A DNA stretch of 64,000 bases from Streptomyces canus (GCF_041435015.1 NZ_CP107989.1:930001-994000), one strand, 5' to 3'. Shown: positions 1-7,832, counted from the stretch's first letter. Notes: a model not told the origin generated them from the sequence alone. Numbers and translations: made by a program.

Positions 1-1
1 G

Positions 2-307
2 ACGAGCACCGGACTGGCCTGGACCGCCGTCCTCGCGCTGCGTCACGACCCCCCGTGGGCCGTATGCCTGTTCGCCGCCGCGAGCCTGGTCCCGGTCATC
101 GCGATCGTGCGGGAGAGCGTGATCTGCGACCAACGGCGTGCCCTGGCCGAAATCGGGAGGCGGGCGGCGGGTCCCGGTGCGGGGGCCGCCGACGACATCG
201 TCCGTGCCGAGCTCGACACCGCGTGCTGTGAACGCTGGTGGACGAGCTGCGGCACCGACCACGACTCGGCGTGCCCCCGCCGGGTGCCCCGGAGCAGCGC
301 TGCGTGA
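2..307 (+). CDS. 3' end of small membrane protein (partial)
   Basis: The open frame runs from the window edge to a TGA at 305-307, so only the last 101 residues are visible. They include a hydrophobic stretch (about residues 18-37, rich in Ala, Val, Leu and Ile), then a charged, probably cytoplasmic tail ending in a Cys/Trp-rich segment (CCERWW). I do not recognise a family. It converges on the ABC-exporter remnant that ends at 329. Because the start is missing, the size and topology of the protein cannot be judged. Confidence 0.55.
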   Translation, partial: TSTGLAWTAVLALRHDPPWAVCLFAAASLVPVIAIVRESVICDQRRALAEIGRRAAGPGAGAADDIVRAELDTACCERWWTSCGTDHDSACPRRVPRSSAA

Positions 308-328
308 CGCCCGGCAGGCGGGCCGGAC

Positions 329-811
329 TCAGGCAACCTGTCCGGCGTATGGTGCGGGGCATCGGACCGTCCAGGCCCGACCGGAGATTCGTCGGCGTGA
401 GGAAACCCGCCCCCACATTCCCGGACCACGCACACGATGCGCGCCGCCGGGTCGTAGGGCGAAAGCGGGCGACCAGGGTGCCCAACACCGTTCGGGACAC
501 CCGGCTGAGCACGAATTCTGGCAACAGGACTCACTCCCGCTCGGCCTTTGGGAACGGTAGTTGACCAGCAGGATGAACAGGATGACGCCCGTGCTGGTCC
601 AGAGCCGGGAGATCGGCTGGTGCTGGACGACGGTGTCGATGATGGACGCCGTGATCAGGGGCAGCAGCCACACCGGGCTGTGCTTGACGGTGAACACCGT
701 GGCGGCCGCGGCCAGTCGGCGGCGGTCGGCGCGGAACAGGTAGGCGAGTGTGCGTATCGGGTGTTCGCCCCGGTAGCGGTGGTCGAGCGGTTTCTCCAGC
801 GACGAGGCCAT
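329..811 (-). pseudogene. truncated ABC-exporter remnant
   Basis: The reading frame starts with ATG at 811 behind a good Shine-Dalgarno (GGGAGGA about 9 nt upstream). About 85 residues look like the N-terminus of an ABC exporter with fused membrane and ATPase domains: a cytosolic lead followed by two membrane helices (around residues 36-55 and 68-84, the second containing ILFILLVNY). Homology stops near position 555. The rest of the frame, to the stop at 329, is Arg/Ser/Pro/Cys-rich and does not look like protein. The remaining helices and the whole nucleotide-binding domain (Walker A, ABC signature, Walker B) are absent. It lies 89 nt downstream of the HEAT-like gene on the same strand and may still be transcribed. 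The abrupt junction suggests a deletion or recombination breakpoint. Confidence 0.7.
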
Positions 812-900
812 CGTCGGCGGTCCTCCCAGGTTGCCGATGCGAGGGCAAGCGCTGTCTCCTCCTCGTCGGCAAGCGATACACCAGGTGGTGGAGAGGACTC

Positions 901-1443
901 CTACTCGTCCAGAGTGCGGGCGAGTTCCGTGGTGGCGTGGGCGATCGCGGTGTCCTCGTCGGCCATCAGCCGACTGAGGACGCCGCTCTTGGCGCGGACG
1001 GCCTGACGGGCCTGGCGCTCCCACACCACGGGGTTCTCCCGGTGGTTGAGCAGCTTGGGGTAGACGGCCGCCGTGCTCTCCCACTGGCGGGCGCCGGCGA
1101 TGCTCCGCAGCAGCTGGATGACCTCCGCCCGGCAGGTCACCTGGGGCAGTTGGGCGAGTTCCCAGAGGAAGGGGACCGTGGCGGCGGTGGCCTGCTCCAC
1201 GACGAAGCCGTACTGGCAGATGCGCTTGCGCAGGTCGCCGAGTGCGGCACTGGCGGTGTCGGGGTCACCCCAGGCCACGCTGTTGAGGAGCAGGGGGATG
1301 GCCGCGGCGCAGCCGGTGGAGTCCTGGATCTCGGCCCAGGGGACCCGGCTCAGCGCCGCGAGAGGCGTGGTCGGCGCCACCCCTTTCGGGGGCACGGGGC
1401 GGCTGGTGCGCTCGTTGCTCGGCTGGTCCGGAGCGGTGCGCAT
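901..1443 (-). CDS. HEAT-repeat-like hypothetical protein
   Basis: A 180-residue mostly helical protein with no signal peptide or membrane span. Repeated helix pairs such as AAIPLLLNSVAWGD and AEVIQLLRSIAGA resemble HEAT or Armadillo scaffolds, which usually bind proteins, so a partner-binding role is inferred. The ATG at 1443 was chosen because GGAAAGG lies about 9 nt upstream. An in-frame ATG at 1470, 1 nt after the upstream stop, would add nine residues and could be translationally coupled. It sits 28 nt downstream of the anti-sigma-type ATPase gene and is probably cotranscribed with it. No catalytic motif is visible. Confidence 0.7.
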   Translation of the reverse strand: MRTAPDQPSNERTSRPVPPKGVAPTTPLAALSRVPWAEIQDSTGCAAAIPLLLNSVAWGDPDTASAALGDLRKRICQYGFVVEQATAATVPFLWELAQLPQVTCRAEVIQLLRSIAGARQWESTAAVYPKLLNHRENPVVWERQARQAVRAKSGVLSRLMADEDTAIAHATTELARTLDE

Positions 1444-1471
1444 GGCGTGAGACCTTTCCACGGCAGTCATG

Positions 1472-2014
1472 TCAGGGAGGAGGGGCGGTCGACAGCTTGG
1501 CCCAGACGGACTTGCCGGCCGGGGGCCGCGAGGTCCAGCCCCACTCCTGAGCCAGGGCGTCGACGATGTAGAGGCCACGGCCGTGCTCCCGCAGGGCGGT
1601 GATGTCGGCGGGCGTGTACGCGGGCGGCTCGTCACCGGGGTCGGAGACGGTCACCAGCAGATGGGCGGGGTCCAGGGACAACCCCAGCCACACCTCGGCC
1701 GCACCGCCCGCCGCGGTCCGGGGCACCGCGTGCGCCACGGCGTTGGCCGCGAGTTCGGTGATCACGAGGGTGGCGTCGTCGCTGCGGTGGTCGAGGGACC
1801 AGCAGCTCAGCGTCTCGCGGGTGAAGGCGCGGGCCCGGGCGAAACCCTCCCTGCTGCAACTGAGGAGCAGCGCGGCGGTGTCGAGGGGGCCCGGGCGCCG
1901 CTGCGCGTCGGCGGGGCCTGGACGCCGCACGGGCTCACCGGCCGGGCCCGCATCACCCGCCTCCGGCACAGCCTGGCTCGGCGGCCGGATCGCGTGATTC
2001 GCAGGTGACGACAC
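1472..2014 (-). CDS. anti-sigma-type serine kinase (HATPase_c)
   Basis: A 180-residue protein whose last 130 residues form a GHKL/HATPase_c fold of the SpoIIAB/RsbW type. The N-box is visible as TELAANAVAHA, followed by VSDPGDEPP (G1-like box) and HGRGLYIVDAL (G2-like glycines). Members of this family bind ATP and either phosphorylate an anti-sigma antagonist or hold a sigma factor; in Streptomyces many are paired with XRE/DUF397 genes. The GTG at 2014 has AAGGAG five nt upstream and is preferred over a TTG at 2050. The first 50 residues are low-complexity (Pro/Ala/Gly). It is divergent from the DUF397 gene across a palindrome-bearing promoter region and probably cotranscribed with the HEAT-like gene. 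The target is unknown. Confidence 0.85.
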   Translation of the reverse strand: MSSPANHAIRPPSQAVPEAGDAGPAGEPVRRPGPADAQRRPGPLDTAALLLSCSREGFARARAFTRETLSCWSLDHRSDDATLVITELAANAVAHAVPRTAAGGAAEVWLGLSLDPAHLLVTVSDPGDEPPAYTPADITALREHGRGLYIVDALAQEWGWTSRPPAGKSVWAKLSTAPPP

Positions 2015-2073
2015 GGCATCTCCTTGATGCGACGTCAAGACGGGGCGCAACCGCAGGGGTTGACGCTGGAGCT

Positions 2074-2110
2074 ATTATCCACGCTGAAGGCGTCCGCGTG
2101 CAATTGCACG
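2074..2110 (-). promoter_or_regulatory. promoter of the anti-sigma gene with 14-bp palindrome
   Basis: On the minus strand GATAAT (2074-2079) is a good -10 and TTGCAC (2098-2103) a plausible -35, separated by 18 nt. The -35 is embedded in a perfect 14-bp palindrome, CGTGCAATTGCACG (2097-2110), so a protein bound there would block this promoter. The 212-nt divergent region also drives the DUF397 gene, so the palindrome may control both directions. The adjacent XRE protein is the obvious candidate binder; that is inference. Confidence 0.6.
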
Positions 2111-2226
2111 AGAAATTGCGCGAAGATTGGGTGGGGCCACGGAGGTTCGCAGTTGTGCACCCCTGTCCCACCCCGCACGGCCGGGCACGGCGCCCGGCGA
2201 AGAACGTGAACAGCAAGGAGACTGCA

Positions 2227-2457
2227 GTGCCACCAGTGCAGAACGGAGTGCGGGCGAGTTCGCTCGACGCCCGCTGGGTCAAGAGCCGGCACAGCAACGC
2301 CGAGGGCAACTGCGTCGAAGTGGCCACCCTCGTCGGCGGCGGCGTCGCGCTGCGCAACTCCCGTGATCCCGACGGCCCCGCGCTGGTCTACACACCGGCC
2401 GAGGTCGCGGCGTTCCTCGCCGGCGCGAAGGACGGTGAGTTCGACCACCTCCTGTGA
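2227..2457 (+). CDS. DUF397 protein
   Basis: A 76-residue protein with the DUF397 signature: WVKSRHSNAEGNCVEVA, then VALRNSRDPDGPALVYTPAEVAAFL. The GTG start has AAGGAG six nt upstream. DUF397 proteins are small soluble partners of XRE/DUF5753 regulators in actinomycetes, often acting with an anti-sigma-type ATPase, as in the Streptomyces whiJ and abaA loci. Here the protein precedes the XRE gene by 127 nt and is divergent from the ATPase, so all three members of the triad are present. Its biochemical role is not established. Confidence 0.9.
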   Translation: MPPVQNGVRASSLDARWVKSRHSNAEGNCVEVATLVGGGVALRNSRDPDGPALVYTPAEVAAFLAGAKDGEFDHLL

Positions 2458-2584
2458 GGTGCGGGCCCGAGGTGCCGGTGGCCCCAACTCCCGTGCCGCC
2501 ACCGGCACCTACGGAATGATGCGGAACGGCCACACTGCGTGCGATAGTGTGAGTCGTCTCTGTGCCGGTTTACTGGGAGTCAGG

Positions 2585-3502
2585 ATGTCTGCCGCGTCCC
2601 ATCGCACCTCCCGCCTGGAACCGTATCTGGACCGGTCCGAGCCGGCTCCCACCCTGCTGAAGATGCTGGTCGGCGTCCAGTTGGCGGGATTCCGCGAGGA
2701 TGCCGGGCTCGCCCAGGACCAGGCGGCACGGGCTCTCGGGTTCAGCCCGGCGAAGCTGTCCCGTATCGAGTCGGGCAAGGGCCGCAAGCCCCCGTCGGAG
2801 AGCGACGTGCGCGCCCTCCTCCAGCTGTACGGCACCGAGGACTACGAAGCCTCCGTGCTGCTCAAGCTGTTGCAGCGGGCCGGTGAGCCGGGCTGGTGGC
2901 AGCGGTACGACAAGCGGCTGATGCCCGAGTGGTTCGACCGGCTGGTCGGGCTGCAGGAGGCCGCCGCGGCCATCCGTACCTTCGAGATCCAGTACGTCCC
3001 CGGCCTGCTGCAGACCCCTGACTACACGCGGGCGGTGGTGGAACGCGGGCTGCCGACCGCGGCGGCCGGCGAGGTCGCGCGACGCGTCGAACTGCGCACG
3101 CGGCGTGCGCAGCTGCTGCATCGCGCGGACCCTCCGCAGCTGTGGGCGGTGATCGACGAGTCGGTGCTGCTGCGTGTGCTGGGCAGCCGGGAGGTCATGC
3201 GGGCGCAGCTGGCGCACCTCGTCGACATGGCCCAGCGCCCCCATGTGACGGTGCAGGTCGTCCCCTTGGACGTGACCAACGCGTCCGCCCCGGCCATCCC
3301 GATCACGTACCTCCGCTTCGGGGGCCTCGATCTGCCGGACGTCGTCTACCTGGAGCACATCAAGAGCGCGAACTTCCTGGAGGACCGGGACGAGACGGAG
3401 GAGTACCGGCTCGCCCTCGACCGGCTGGCGGACGACGCGCTCGAACCCCGTGATTCGCTGCGGCTGTTGCGGCAGACGATGGAGCAGCGTTACGGCGGCT
3501 GA
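2585..3502 (+). CDS. XRE-family regulator with DUF5753 domain (WhiJ-like)
   Basis: A 305-residue protein. Residues about 25-85 are an XRE helix-turn-helix (ALGFSPAKLSRIESGKGRKPPSE), and residues about 110-295 are the DUF5753 ligand/partner domain, with the usual IRTFEIQYVPGLLQTPDYTR segment. The ATG has GGGAG upstream. Such proteins are paralogous regulators of sporulation or antibiotic production in Streptomyces, acting with a DUF397 partner. Its neighbours, DUF397 and an anti-sigma-type ATPase, fit a whiJ-type locus. The palindrome at 2097-2110 is a candidate binding site. Which genes it controls cannot be read from the sequence. Confidence 0.88.
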   Translation: MSAASHRTSRLEPYLDRSEPAPTLLKMLVGVQLAGFREDAGLAQDQAARALGFSPAKLSRIESGKGRKPPSESDVRALLQLYGTEDYEASVLLKLLQRAGEPGWWQRYDKRLMPEWFDRLVGLQEAAAAIRTFEIQYVPGLLQTPDYTRAVVERGLPTAAAGEVARRVELRTRRAQLLHRADPPQLWAVIDESVLLRVLGSREVMRAQLAHLVDMAQRPHVTVQVVPLDVTNASAPAIPITYLRFGGLDLPDVVYLEHIKSANFLEDRDETEEYRLALDRLADDALEPRDSLRLLRQTMEQRYGG

Positions 3503-3526
3503 GAACCGCCGCGGGCCCACGTTCTC

Positions 3527-4135
3527 TCAGTGGTCACGGCCGAACAGGCCTGCCCGGAGGAAGGGTTCGCCGAAGCAGGAGGAGTCGGAAGATCCGGCGC
3601 AGGGACGGGGCCGAGTAGGCGAGACCGCCGTCGAGTCGGCCCTGGCGATACATCTCCACGTCCGGCAAAGCCGATCGCATGGCCCCGTCGGCGAAGCGGA
3701 CGAGGCCAGCGGCCACCGGGTGCGAGGTGCCGTTCCAAAGTGCCAGGTAGCTGACGCGATGGTGCGGCGGCAGATGGTGGAAGCAGCCGGAGTCGTAGAT
3801 CAGGTCGTAGGGGCAGCCAAGTCCGGTGCCCGGCAGTGCGAAGGCATCGCCGCACACGAAGCGGACGTCGGCCGTCGTCTCGTGCGCACGCTCCCTGGCG
3901 ACGGCGTCGACCTCGAAGCCGAGGTGCAGCGCGTTGCGGCCCGGCCCGCAGCCCAGGTCGAGGGCGCGGACCGGGGTGATGAGGCCTCGGTCGAGGTACG
4001 ACCCCAGCTTCTCGTCCGGCCTCGGTCGAGGTACGACCCCAGCTTCTCGTCCGGCCTCGGTCGAGGTACGACCCCAGCTTCTTGTCCGGCTTCGGCACGA
4101 AGGAGGGAACGGGCTTGGAGCGGTCCGCGTAAGAC
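3527..4135 (-). pseudogene. class I SAM methyltransferase, broken
   Basis: Pieces of one methyltransferase lie in different frames. The N-terminal piece (SFVPKPDKKLGSYLDRG) is in one frame, then three tandem copies of a 35-bp unit (3985-4089) shift the frame by +1. The middle piece carries the SAM-binding motif ALDLGCGPGRNALHLG, then VRFVCGDAF and YDLIYDSGCFHHLPPH. Compared with the family, about a dozen residues after the glycine motif, including the acidic ribose-binding strand, are missing. The end of the protein (FGEPFLRAGLFGRD, stop at 3527-3529) is in yet another frame. No full-length product can be made. The upstream boundary near 4135 is approximate. It may originally have followed the DUF574 methyltransferase on the same strand. 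Confidence 0.8.
3985..4089. repeat. three tandem 35-bp copies
   Basis: Three direct copies begin at 3985, 4020 and 4055; the third differs by one base (C to T). Each unit opens with CCTCGGTCGAGG, a small inverted repeat. The unit equals part of the methyltransferase coding sequence (KLGSYLDRG region on the minus strand). One copy would keep the frame, while the two extra copies add 70 bp and shift it by one, so the expansion itself disrupts the gene. Confidence 0.95.
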
Positions 4136-4228
4136 CGTGCAGGAGTGGGCCCGGATCGGGCTGTTGCCGAACACGAGTACACCCGGCGCAGGACGTGCCC
4201 GCTCGTACCAGGGACGCTCGGGTCCGGG

Positions 4229-5047
4229 TCAGACGAGTCGGGCGACGCCGCCGAACTCGATCCACTCGTGGGTGAGCTGGCGGGGGGCCACGTCGGAGTC
4301 GGGGCGCCAGGTGGAGACCTCCACGAGGCCCGGTTCGATGATCTCCAGTCCCTCGAACCACTCGGCGACGTCCTTCTCCTCACGCACCCGGCCCCAGTGC
4401 CCCTGGGTCGCCTGGTCCATGAAGTCGGTGACGAAGTCCCGGACTTCGGGGTCCCCGCTGACCAGCTGGCACATCACCATGAAGCTGCCGGGCGCGAGCC
4501 GCTCGCGGACCCGGCAGGCCAGCGCGGCCGGCCCGTCCGTCTCGCTGTCGGGGATGCAGTGCATGACGGAGTTGAACAACACGGCGACGGGCTGCGAGAA
4601 GTCGATCAGCCGCTGGGTGTCCTCGTGGTCGAAGATCGCATCGGTCTCCCGCATGTCCGCGTGGATGACGGTGGTGCGCTCGTCCTGCTCGAGCAGCGCC
4701 CGGCCGTGGACGAGGACCATCGGGTCGTTGTCGACGTAGACCACGTGCGTGGTGGGGTCGATGCGCTGGGCCACCTGGTGGACGTTGTCCTGGGTGGGCA
4801 GGCCGGAGCCGTGGTCCAGGTACTGCCGGATGCCGTAGTCCGTCGAGAGGGTCCGCACCACCCGCTGGAGGAAACGCCGGTTGTTCACGGCGAGCCTGCG
4901 GGTGCTGGGGACGACCTTGTCGAGCGCCTCGCAGGCCGCCCGGTCGGCCGCGTAGTTGTCCTTGCCGCCCAGGTAGTGGTCGTACATGCGCGCGGCCGTG
5001 GGTACGGAGGCGTCGATCTCCGTGGACAGCTTCTTACCGGTGCTCAT
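4229..5047 (-). CDS. DUF574 SAM-dependent methyltransferase
   Basis: A 272-residue protein of the Methyltransf_19/DUF574 family, which is greatly expanded in Streptomyces. The family signature PTAARMYDHYLGGKDNYAADR lies at about residues 18-38. It is followed by a Rossmann core with YLDHGSGLPT (SAM glycine loop), VVYVDNDPMVLVHGRALL (acidic residue after beta-2) and AVLFNSVMHCIPD. The ATG at 5047 sits close behind GGGGGA; an in-frame TTG at 5071 would add eight residues. Family members are linked to regulation and secondary metabolism, but substrates are mostly unknown. It ends about 94 nt before the start of the methyltransferase remnant. Confidence 0.9.
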   Translation of the reverse strand: MSTGKKLSTEIDASVPTAARMYDHYLGGKDNYAADRAACEALDKVVPSTRRLAVNNRRFLQRVVRTLSTDYGIRQYLDHGSGLPTQDNVHQVAQRIDPTTHVVYVDNDPMVLVHGRALLEQDERTTVIHADMRETDAIFDHEDTQRLIDFSQPVAVLFNSVMHCIPDSETDGPAALACRVRERLAPGSFMVMCQLVSGDPEVRDFVTDFMDQATQGHWGRVREEKDVAEWFEGLEIIEPGLVEVSTWRPDSDVAPRQLTHEWIEFGGVARLV

Positions 5048-5204
5048 CTTTCCCCCAGCTTGTGCCGCCAACTGGCCCGGCAGGACAGGGAGTCCATCCT
5101 AGAGACACCACGATCGCCGGTGCCAGTCCGCACGCGCGCCGGGCCACGGAAGAGCGACGTGGCGGACGCGGCGGAAGGCACCGGCGGGGCCGGGCGGGCG
5201 AGGG

Positions 5205-6062
5205 TCAGGCGGTGTCCAGCTCCGCGAGTTCGTCCGCGCCGAGCACGAGATCGGTGGCGGCGAGGGAGTCGCGGATGGTCTCGGGGCGGCTGGCGCCCGG
5301 GATCGGCACGACCACCGGCGACTTGGCGAGCATCCAGGCCAGGCAGACCCGCTGCGGGCTCACTCCGTACTTCTCGGCGATCCGGGCGAACGGGGCGTGC
5401 GCCGACCCCAGTTCACCCGCGCGGGAGATGCCGCCCAGGGGGCTCCAGGGGAGGAAGGCGATGCCCAGTTCGTCGCACAGCAGCAGTTCCGGTTCGCTGG
5501 AGCGGAAGGCCGGGGAGAACTGGTTCTGCACGGAGACCAGTCGGCCGCCGAGGATCTCGTTGGCCAGCCGGATCTGGTCGGGGTTCGCGTTGGAGATGCC
5601 CGCGTTGAGGATCTTGCCCTCGTCGAGGAGGTCGCGCACGGCGCCGACGGACTCCTCGTAGGGGACCCGGGGGTCGGGGCGGTGGAACTGGTAGAGCCCG
5701 ATCGCCTCCACACCCAGTCGGCTGAGCGAGGCCTCGCAGGCCTCCTTCAGATGCCGGGGGCTGCCGTCGAGCGTCCAACTGCCGTCCCCGGGGCGCAGAT
5801 GCCCGCCCTTCGTGGCGACGAGGACGTCACCGCCGAGGTCGTGGGAGGCGAGGGCCTTGGCGATCAGGGTCTCGTTGTGGCCGACCTCGTCGGCGTCCCG
5901 GTGGTAGGCGTCGGCGGTGTCGATCAGGGTCACGCCCGCGTCGAGCGCGGCGTGGATGGTGGCGATGGAGCGTTCCTCGTCCGGCCGTCCCTCGATGGAC
6001 ATGGGCATGGCGCCCAGGCCGATCGAGCTCACTTCGACATCACCGATGCGGCGGGTGTGCAT
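5205..6062 (-). CDS. aldo/keto reductase
   Basis: A 285-residue NAD(P)H-dependent oxidoreductase with a TIM-barrel fold. Visible catalytic residues are the Asp and Tyr of LIDTADAYHRDADE (about residues 47-60), the Lys of LVATKGG and the His of LYQFHRPDP. The C-terminal cofactor loop reads VVPIPGASRPETI. Members reduce aldehydes and ketones or oxidise sugar alcohols; the substrate is not predictable. The ATG at 6062 was chosen because homology begins there. It is divergent from a Gfo/Idh oxidoreductase across a 258-nt region containing a 7-bp-arm inverted repeat, so the two may be coregulated. Confidence 0.92.
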   Translation of the reverse strand: MHTRRIGDVEVSSIGLGAMPMSIEGRPDEERSIATIHAALDAGVTLIDTADAYHRDADEVGHNETLIAKALASHDLGGDVLVATKGGHLRPGDGSWTLDGSPRHLKEACEASLSRLGVEAIGLYQFHRPDPRVPYEESVGAVRDLLDEGKILNAGISNANPDQIRLANEILGGRLVSVQNQFSPAFRSSEPELLLCDELGIAFLPWSPLGGISRAGELGSAHAPFARIAEKYGVSPQRVCLAWMLAKSPVVVPIPGASRPETIRDSLAATDLVLGADELAELDTA

Positions 6063-6155
6063 GACCTTGGACCTCTTTCGCCTGTCACGCGGATCTGGGC
6101 TCTCATCAGCCTGGCCGCCGCACACGCCGAAGGTCCAATAGAAGAATGAGAACGC

Positions 6156-6178
6156 ATTCAGCGACGGGACTGCTGAAT
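6156..6178. promoter_or_regulatory. inverted repeat in the divergent AKR/Gfo-Idh region
   Basis: ATTCAGC (6156-6162) and GCTGAAT (6172-6178) are perfect inverted arms around a 9-nt spacer. It lies roughly midway in the 258-nt non-coding region between the divergent starts at 6062 and 6321, the expected place for an operator. No regulator gene is adjacent. Confidence 0.45.
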
Positions 6179-6320
6179 CCCGGACCGTGCCGTTCCCGAG
6201 CCGACCGGGTGGCGAGACGCGGTTGCGTGTCCGCCATGTGCGTGTGGCACGCTCACCTCGACCGGCGGATGATCCAGTCCGGTCGTCGTGAGGTTCCGCA
6301 GTACGGCGAGAGGCGGCGGC

Positions 6321-7220
6321 ATGCGTATCGGACTGCTCGGCACCGGTCCCTGGGCCAGGATGGCCCACGCCCCCGCGCTCGGCGCGCATCCGGAGCTGGA
6401 CTTCGCCGGGGTGTGGGGCCGTCGCACGGAGGCCGCCGAGGAGCTGGCCGCCGAGTACGGCACGCGCGCTTACGCCGATGTCGACGCGCTGCTCGCCGAC
6501 GTGGACGCCGTGGCGGTCGCCCTGCCGCCCGCCGTGCAGGCCGAACTCGCGGTGCGGGCCGCGCGGGCGGGGTGCCATCTGCTGCTGGACAAGCCCCTGG
6601 CGACGACGGTCGAGCTGGGGCGGGCGGTGGTCGAGGCCGTCCGCGAGAGCAAGGTCGCCTCGGTGGTCTTCTTCACCTCGCGCTTCCTCACCGAGACCGA
6701 GGCGTGGATCGGTGAACAGGTGGGCGTGGACGGCTGGTTCACTGCGCGGGCGGAATGGCTGGGGTCGGTGTTCACCGAAAACAGCCCCTTCGCCGACTCA
6801 CCGTGGCGGCAGGAGAAGGGCGCCCTGTGGGACGTGGGTCCCCATGCTCTGTCGGTGCTGCTGCCGGTACTGGGCGAGGTGCGTGAGGTGGCGGCGGCCG
6901 CGCACGGTCCCGGGGACACCGTCCATCTGGTTCTGAGGCACACCGGGGGCGCGTCGAGCACCTTGACGCTGAGTCTCACGGCTCCGCCGGCGGCCGCGGG
7001 AGTCGGCCTCGAACTGCGGGGCGCGGGCGGAGTCGTCCAGCTCCCGGAGTCGTCCGAGGGTGTCGAGGCCGCCGTGCTCCGGGCCGCCGACGGGCTGCTC
7101 GCCGCCGCGCGCACCGGGCAGGCACACCCGTGCGACGCCGCGTTCGGTCTGCGGGTCACCGAGATCCTCGTGGCGGCGGAGGCCCTGCTGGACGGCGGTA
7201 CCGGCGCGCCCACCGCATAG
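6321..7220 (+). CDS. Gfo/Idh/MocA-family oxidoreductase
   Basis: A 299-residue protein beginning with the Rossmann motif MRIGLLGTGPWARMAHAPAL. Further family features are VDAVAVALPPAVQAELAVRAARAG and LLLDKPLATTVE, where the Lys of DKP is the conserved catalytic/cofactor lysine, and the C-terminal domain carries WDVGPHALSVLL. It probably oxidises or reduces a cyclic polyol or sugar with NAD(P). It is slightly shorter than the usual 330-350 residues. The start has GAGAGGCGG upstream. Its last codons (GAPTA, stop 7218-7220) lie in the first copy of a 108-bp tandem repeat, and the same stop context recurs in copies two and three. Confidence 0.9.
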   Translation: MRIGLLGTGPWARMAHAPALGAHPELDFAGVWGRRTEAAEELAAEYGTRAYADVDALLADVDAVAVALPPAVQAELAVRAARAGCHLLLDKPLATTVELGRAVVEAVRESKVASVVFFTSRFLTETEAWIGEQVGVDGWFTARAEWLGSVFTENSPFADSPWRQEKGALWDVGPHALSVLLPVLGEVREVAAAAHGPGDTVHLVLRHTGGASSTLTLSLTAPPAAAGVGLELRGAGGVVQLPESSEGVEAAVLRAADGLLAAARTGQAHPCDAAFGLRVTEILVAAEALLDGGTGAPTA

Positions 7221-7508
7221 ACCGGCCGCTCAGACGCCCGCAGCGCCCCCGTCGAACGGCTCGCCCCTCCACCCGAACCAGGCCCGCTCACCCCACCGAA
7301 CGACAAAACCGGCGCGCCCACCGCATAGACCGGCCGCTCAGACGCCCGCAGCGCCCCCGTCGAACGGCTCGCCCCTCCACCCGAACCAGGCCCGCTCACC
7401 CCGCTGGACGGCGGAAACGGCGCGCCCACCACTTAGACCGGCCGCTCAGATGCCCGCAGCATCCCCGTCGAACGGCTCGTCGCTCCACCGGAACCAAGCC
7501 CTGTCACC
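7201..7508. repeat. 108-bp tandem triplication across two convergent gene ends
   Basis: Copies begin at 7201, 7309 and 7417, an exact 108-bp period. Roughly the first 94 nt of copies one and two are identical; copy three is diverged and forms the real end of the minus-strand gene. Each copy holds the last codons and TAG of the Gfo/Idh gene on the plus strand and, on the minus strand, an end-of-gene peptide (GEPFDGGAAGV-stop in copies one and two, DEPFDGDAAGI-stop in copy three). The unit is therefore a duplicated convergent-gene junction. Confidence 0.95.
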
Positions 7509-7832
7509 TTCGATGTGCAGCAGGAACTCGGGCACGGGGCCGCCCGGCGCGTGCAGCGACACACGTCGCCGGACCTCGTCGTAGGCCTCCTCCCACTCCT
7601 GCCGTCGCTCCTCGTCGTCCTCCTCCACGAGGGCGAGTTCGCGCGCGAACAGCTCGCGCACACCGGCGAATCCGGGTCCCGCCGTGAAACGGCCCGACAG
7701 CCACGGGAAGTCGGCTTCGTCGATCAGGATGTCCCCGACCGGTTCGTCACCGCTGCGTATCTTCCAGACGGCGCCCTCGAACCCCACCACGCCTCCCCGC
7801 GCCGAACCGACGATCACCACGCCGACCAGCAT
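7446..7832 (-). CDS. conserved hypothetical protein
   Basis: A 128-residue soluble, acidic protein that I do not recognise. It begins with a hydrophobic strand (MLVGVVIVGSARGGVVGF), continues with ILIDEADFPWLSGRF, and has a highly charged helix (ELALVEEDDEERRQEWEEAYDEVRRRV). It ends in FLLHIEGDRAWFRWSDEPFDGD, which resembles a beta-sheet terminus. The start is ATG at 7832; a GTG at 7844 would add four residues, and neither has a strong Shine-Dalgarno. Its C-terminal coding sequence lies in the third copy of the 108-bp repeat, and two extra partial C-termini sit downstream in copies one and two. Confidence 0.7.
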   Translation of the reverse strand: MLVGVVIVGSARGGVVGFEGAVWKIRSGDEPVGDILIDEADFPWLSGRFTAGPGFAGVRELFARELALVEEDDEERRQEWEEAYDEVRRRVSLHAPGGPVPEFLLHIEGDRAWFRWSDEPFDGDAAGI

